Shown: piece by piece, positions 5,692 through 5,962 of the stretch
Layout: each line of letters opens with the position of its first letter
Position numbering within the stretch: position 1 is the stretch's first letter
Assembly (NCBI GenBank): GCA_007130745.1
Contig: SLRW01000104.1
Span: 1-5,962 of the forward strand
Reading direction: 5' to 3'
Length of the DNA: 5,962 bases
From: Gammaproteobacteria bacterium
GTDB taxonomy: Bacteria > Pseudomonadota > Gammaproteobacteria > UBA5335 > SLRW01
Position numbers and translations under genes: made by a program
Notes under the pieces: model-generated
Databases searched by the model: none
Told to the model about the DNA's origin: nothing
The model's input: only the letters and a program-made list of their open reading frames with translations

Positions 5692-5926
5692 AAGTGGTTA
5701 CGTGGTTACGTCGCGCAAAAGACTGTTGCAGATCCGACCACCTTGGCGCACGCGCCGATAGAAATAAAAACCCCAAAAAGCTAACCATGAAGCACATGAA
5801 GACCTTGAAGGGAGGGATTGTTGGGGGTGGTTGATGTCTTGGGGGGGGGATGTCCGGATGACTCCGGGGATTCGGTTAGCACAGTGGCAACCAGGCATTT
5901 AGTGCTTTTCGTCATTCCCGCGCAGG
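5692..5926 (+). repeat. Composite 3'-end repeat, copy 3 (downstream of ntrC)
   Basis: It starts 6 bp after the ntrC stop. It has two tandem 8-bp units (AAGTGGTT 5692-5699, ACGTGGTT 5700-5707); the core (5708-5760) with TTGCAGA and GGCG-CACG-CGCC; the AAAAACCCCAAAAAGC block (5766-5781); ATGAAG at 5787 and 5796 and TTGAAG at 5805, spaced 9 bp; a G-rich stretch with nine consecutive G; TTCGGTTAGC; and a REP half (5910-5926). It is oriented with ntrC transcription. Together with the rest of the region to 5962 it leaves no room for a gene after ntrC in this window. Confidence 0.75.
5764..5926 (+). repeat. Right arm of the ~160-bp long-range inverted repeat
   Basis: It is the partner of 561-720 in opposite orientation. 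The match begins at ATAAAAACCCC and ends at CGCGCAGG, where this copy departs from the canonical REP sequence. The differences are mainly in the ATGAAG triplet and the G-rich middle. Confidence 0.85.
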
Positions 5927-5962
5927 AACGTCATCCTCGACTCAGGTCGGGGACGGGAATCC
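5910..5962 (+). repeat. Chimeric REP-like palindromes at the window edge
   Basis: The left half of the canonical palindrome, CGTCATTCCCGCGCAGG (5910-5926), is not followed by its right half. Instead, after AA, a second palindrome of another subtype begins at 5929: TCCTCGAC (5934-5941) pairs with GTCGGGGA (5946-5953), with one G-T pair, across the loop TCAG. The missing end GGGAATCC then appears at 5955-5962. The window ends here, so the full unit cannot be seen. Confidence 0.65.

Overview
The window comes from a GC-rich proteobacterium, most likely a gammaproteobacterium. The evidence is the enteric/Pseudomonas-type C-terminus of GlnA, a DUF4124 protein directly before ntrBC, a classic NtrC site plus sigma-54 promoter, and REP-type intergenic repeats. 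I cannot name the genus. Unlike in enterics, glnA and ntrBC are not one glnALG operon: a reverse-strand AAA+ ATPase gene lies between them.

Layout. Positions 1-197 hold the 3' end of glnA (glutamine synthetase), followed by a strong intrinsic terminator (227-253). Positions 254-840 contain no credible gene and are built almost entirely of repeats. A Ycf46-like AAA+ ATPase gene (841-2319, minus strand) converges on glnA. A 128-bp divergent gap separates it from a small secreted DUF4124 protein gene (2448-2963). A regulatory gap (2964-3171) follows, then ntrB (3172-4254) and ntrC (4244-5686), which overlap by 11 bp. The last 276 bp are again repeats.

Function. NtrB senses nitrogen status through PII and sets the phosphorylation of NtrC. 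NtrC-P acts with sigma-54 RNA polymerase on nitrogen genes, glnA being the usual main target. The gap before ntrB holds a near-perfect NtrC palindrome (3002-3018), a possible IHF site (3038-3050) and a good -24/-12 sequence (3124-3139). The palindrome is centred about 140 bp upstream of the predicted sigma-54 start site, which suggests that ntrBC is autoregulated. The start predicted from that promoter also favours GTG at 3172 as the ntrB start codon.

Most unusual signal. The 3' ends of all three transcription units visible here (glnA, the ATPase and ntrC) carry the same composite repeat in the sense direction. Its order is: short tandem repeats of 7-8 bp, a conserved core of about 53 bp, a triplet of ATGAAG units spaced 9 bp apart, and a REP-like hairpin. 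Two copies form inverted arms of about 160 bp, roughly 90% identical by eye, that enclose the 5-kb block ATPase-DUF4124-ntrB-ntrC. The family may be a dispersed element of this genome that favours gene 3' ends; I cannot tell whether it has been described.
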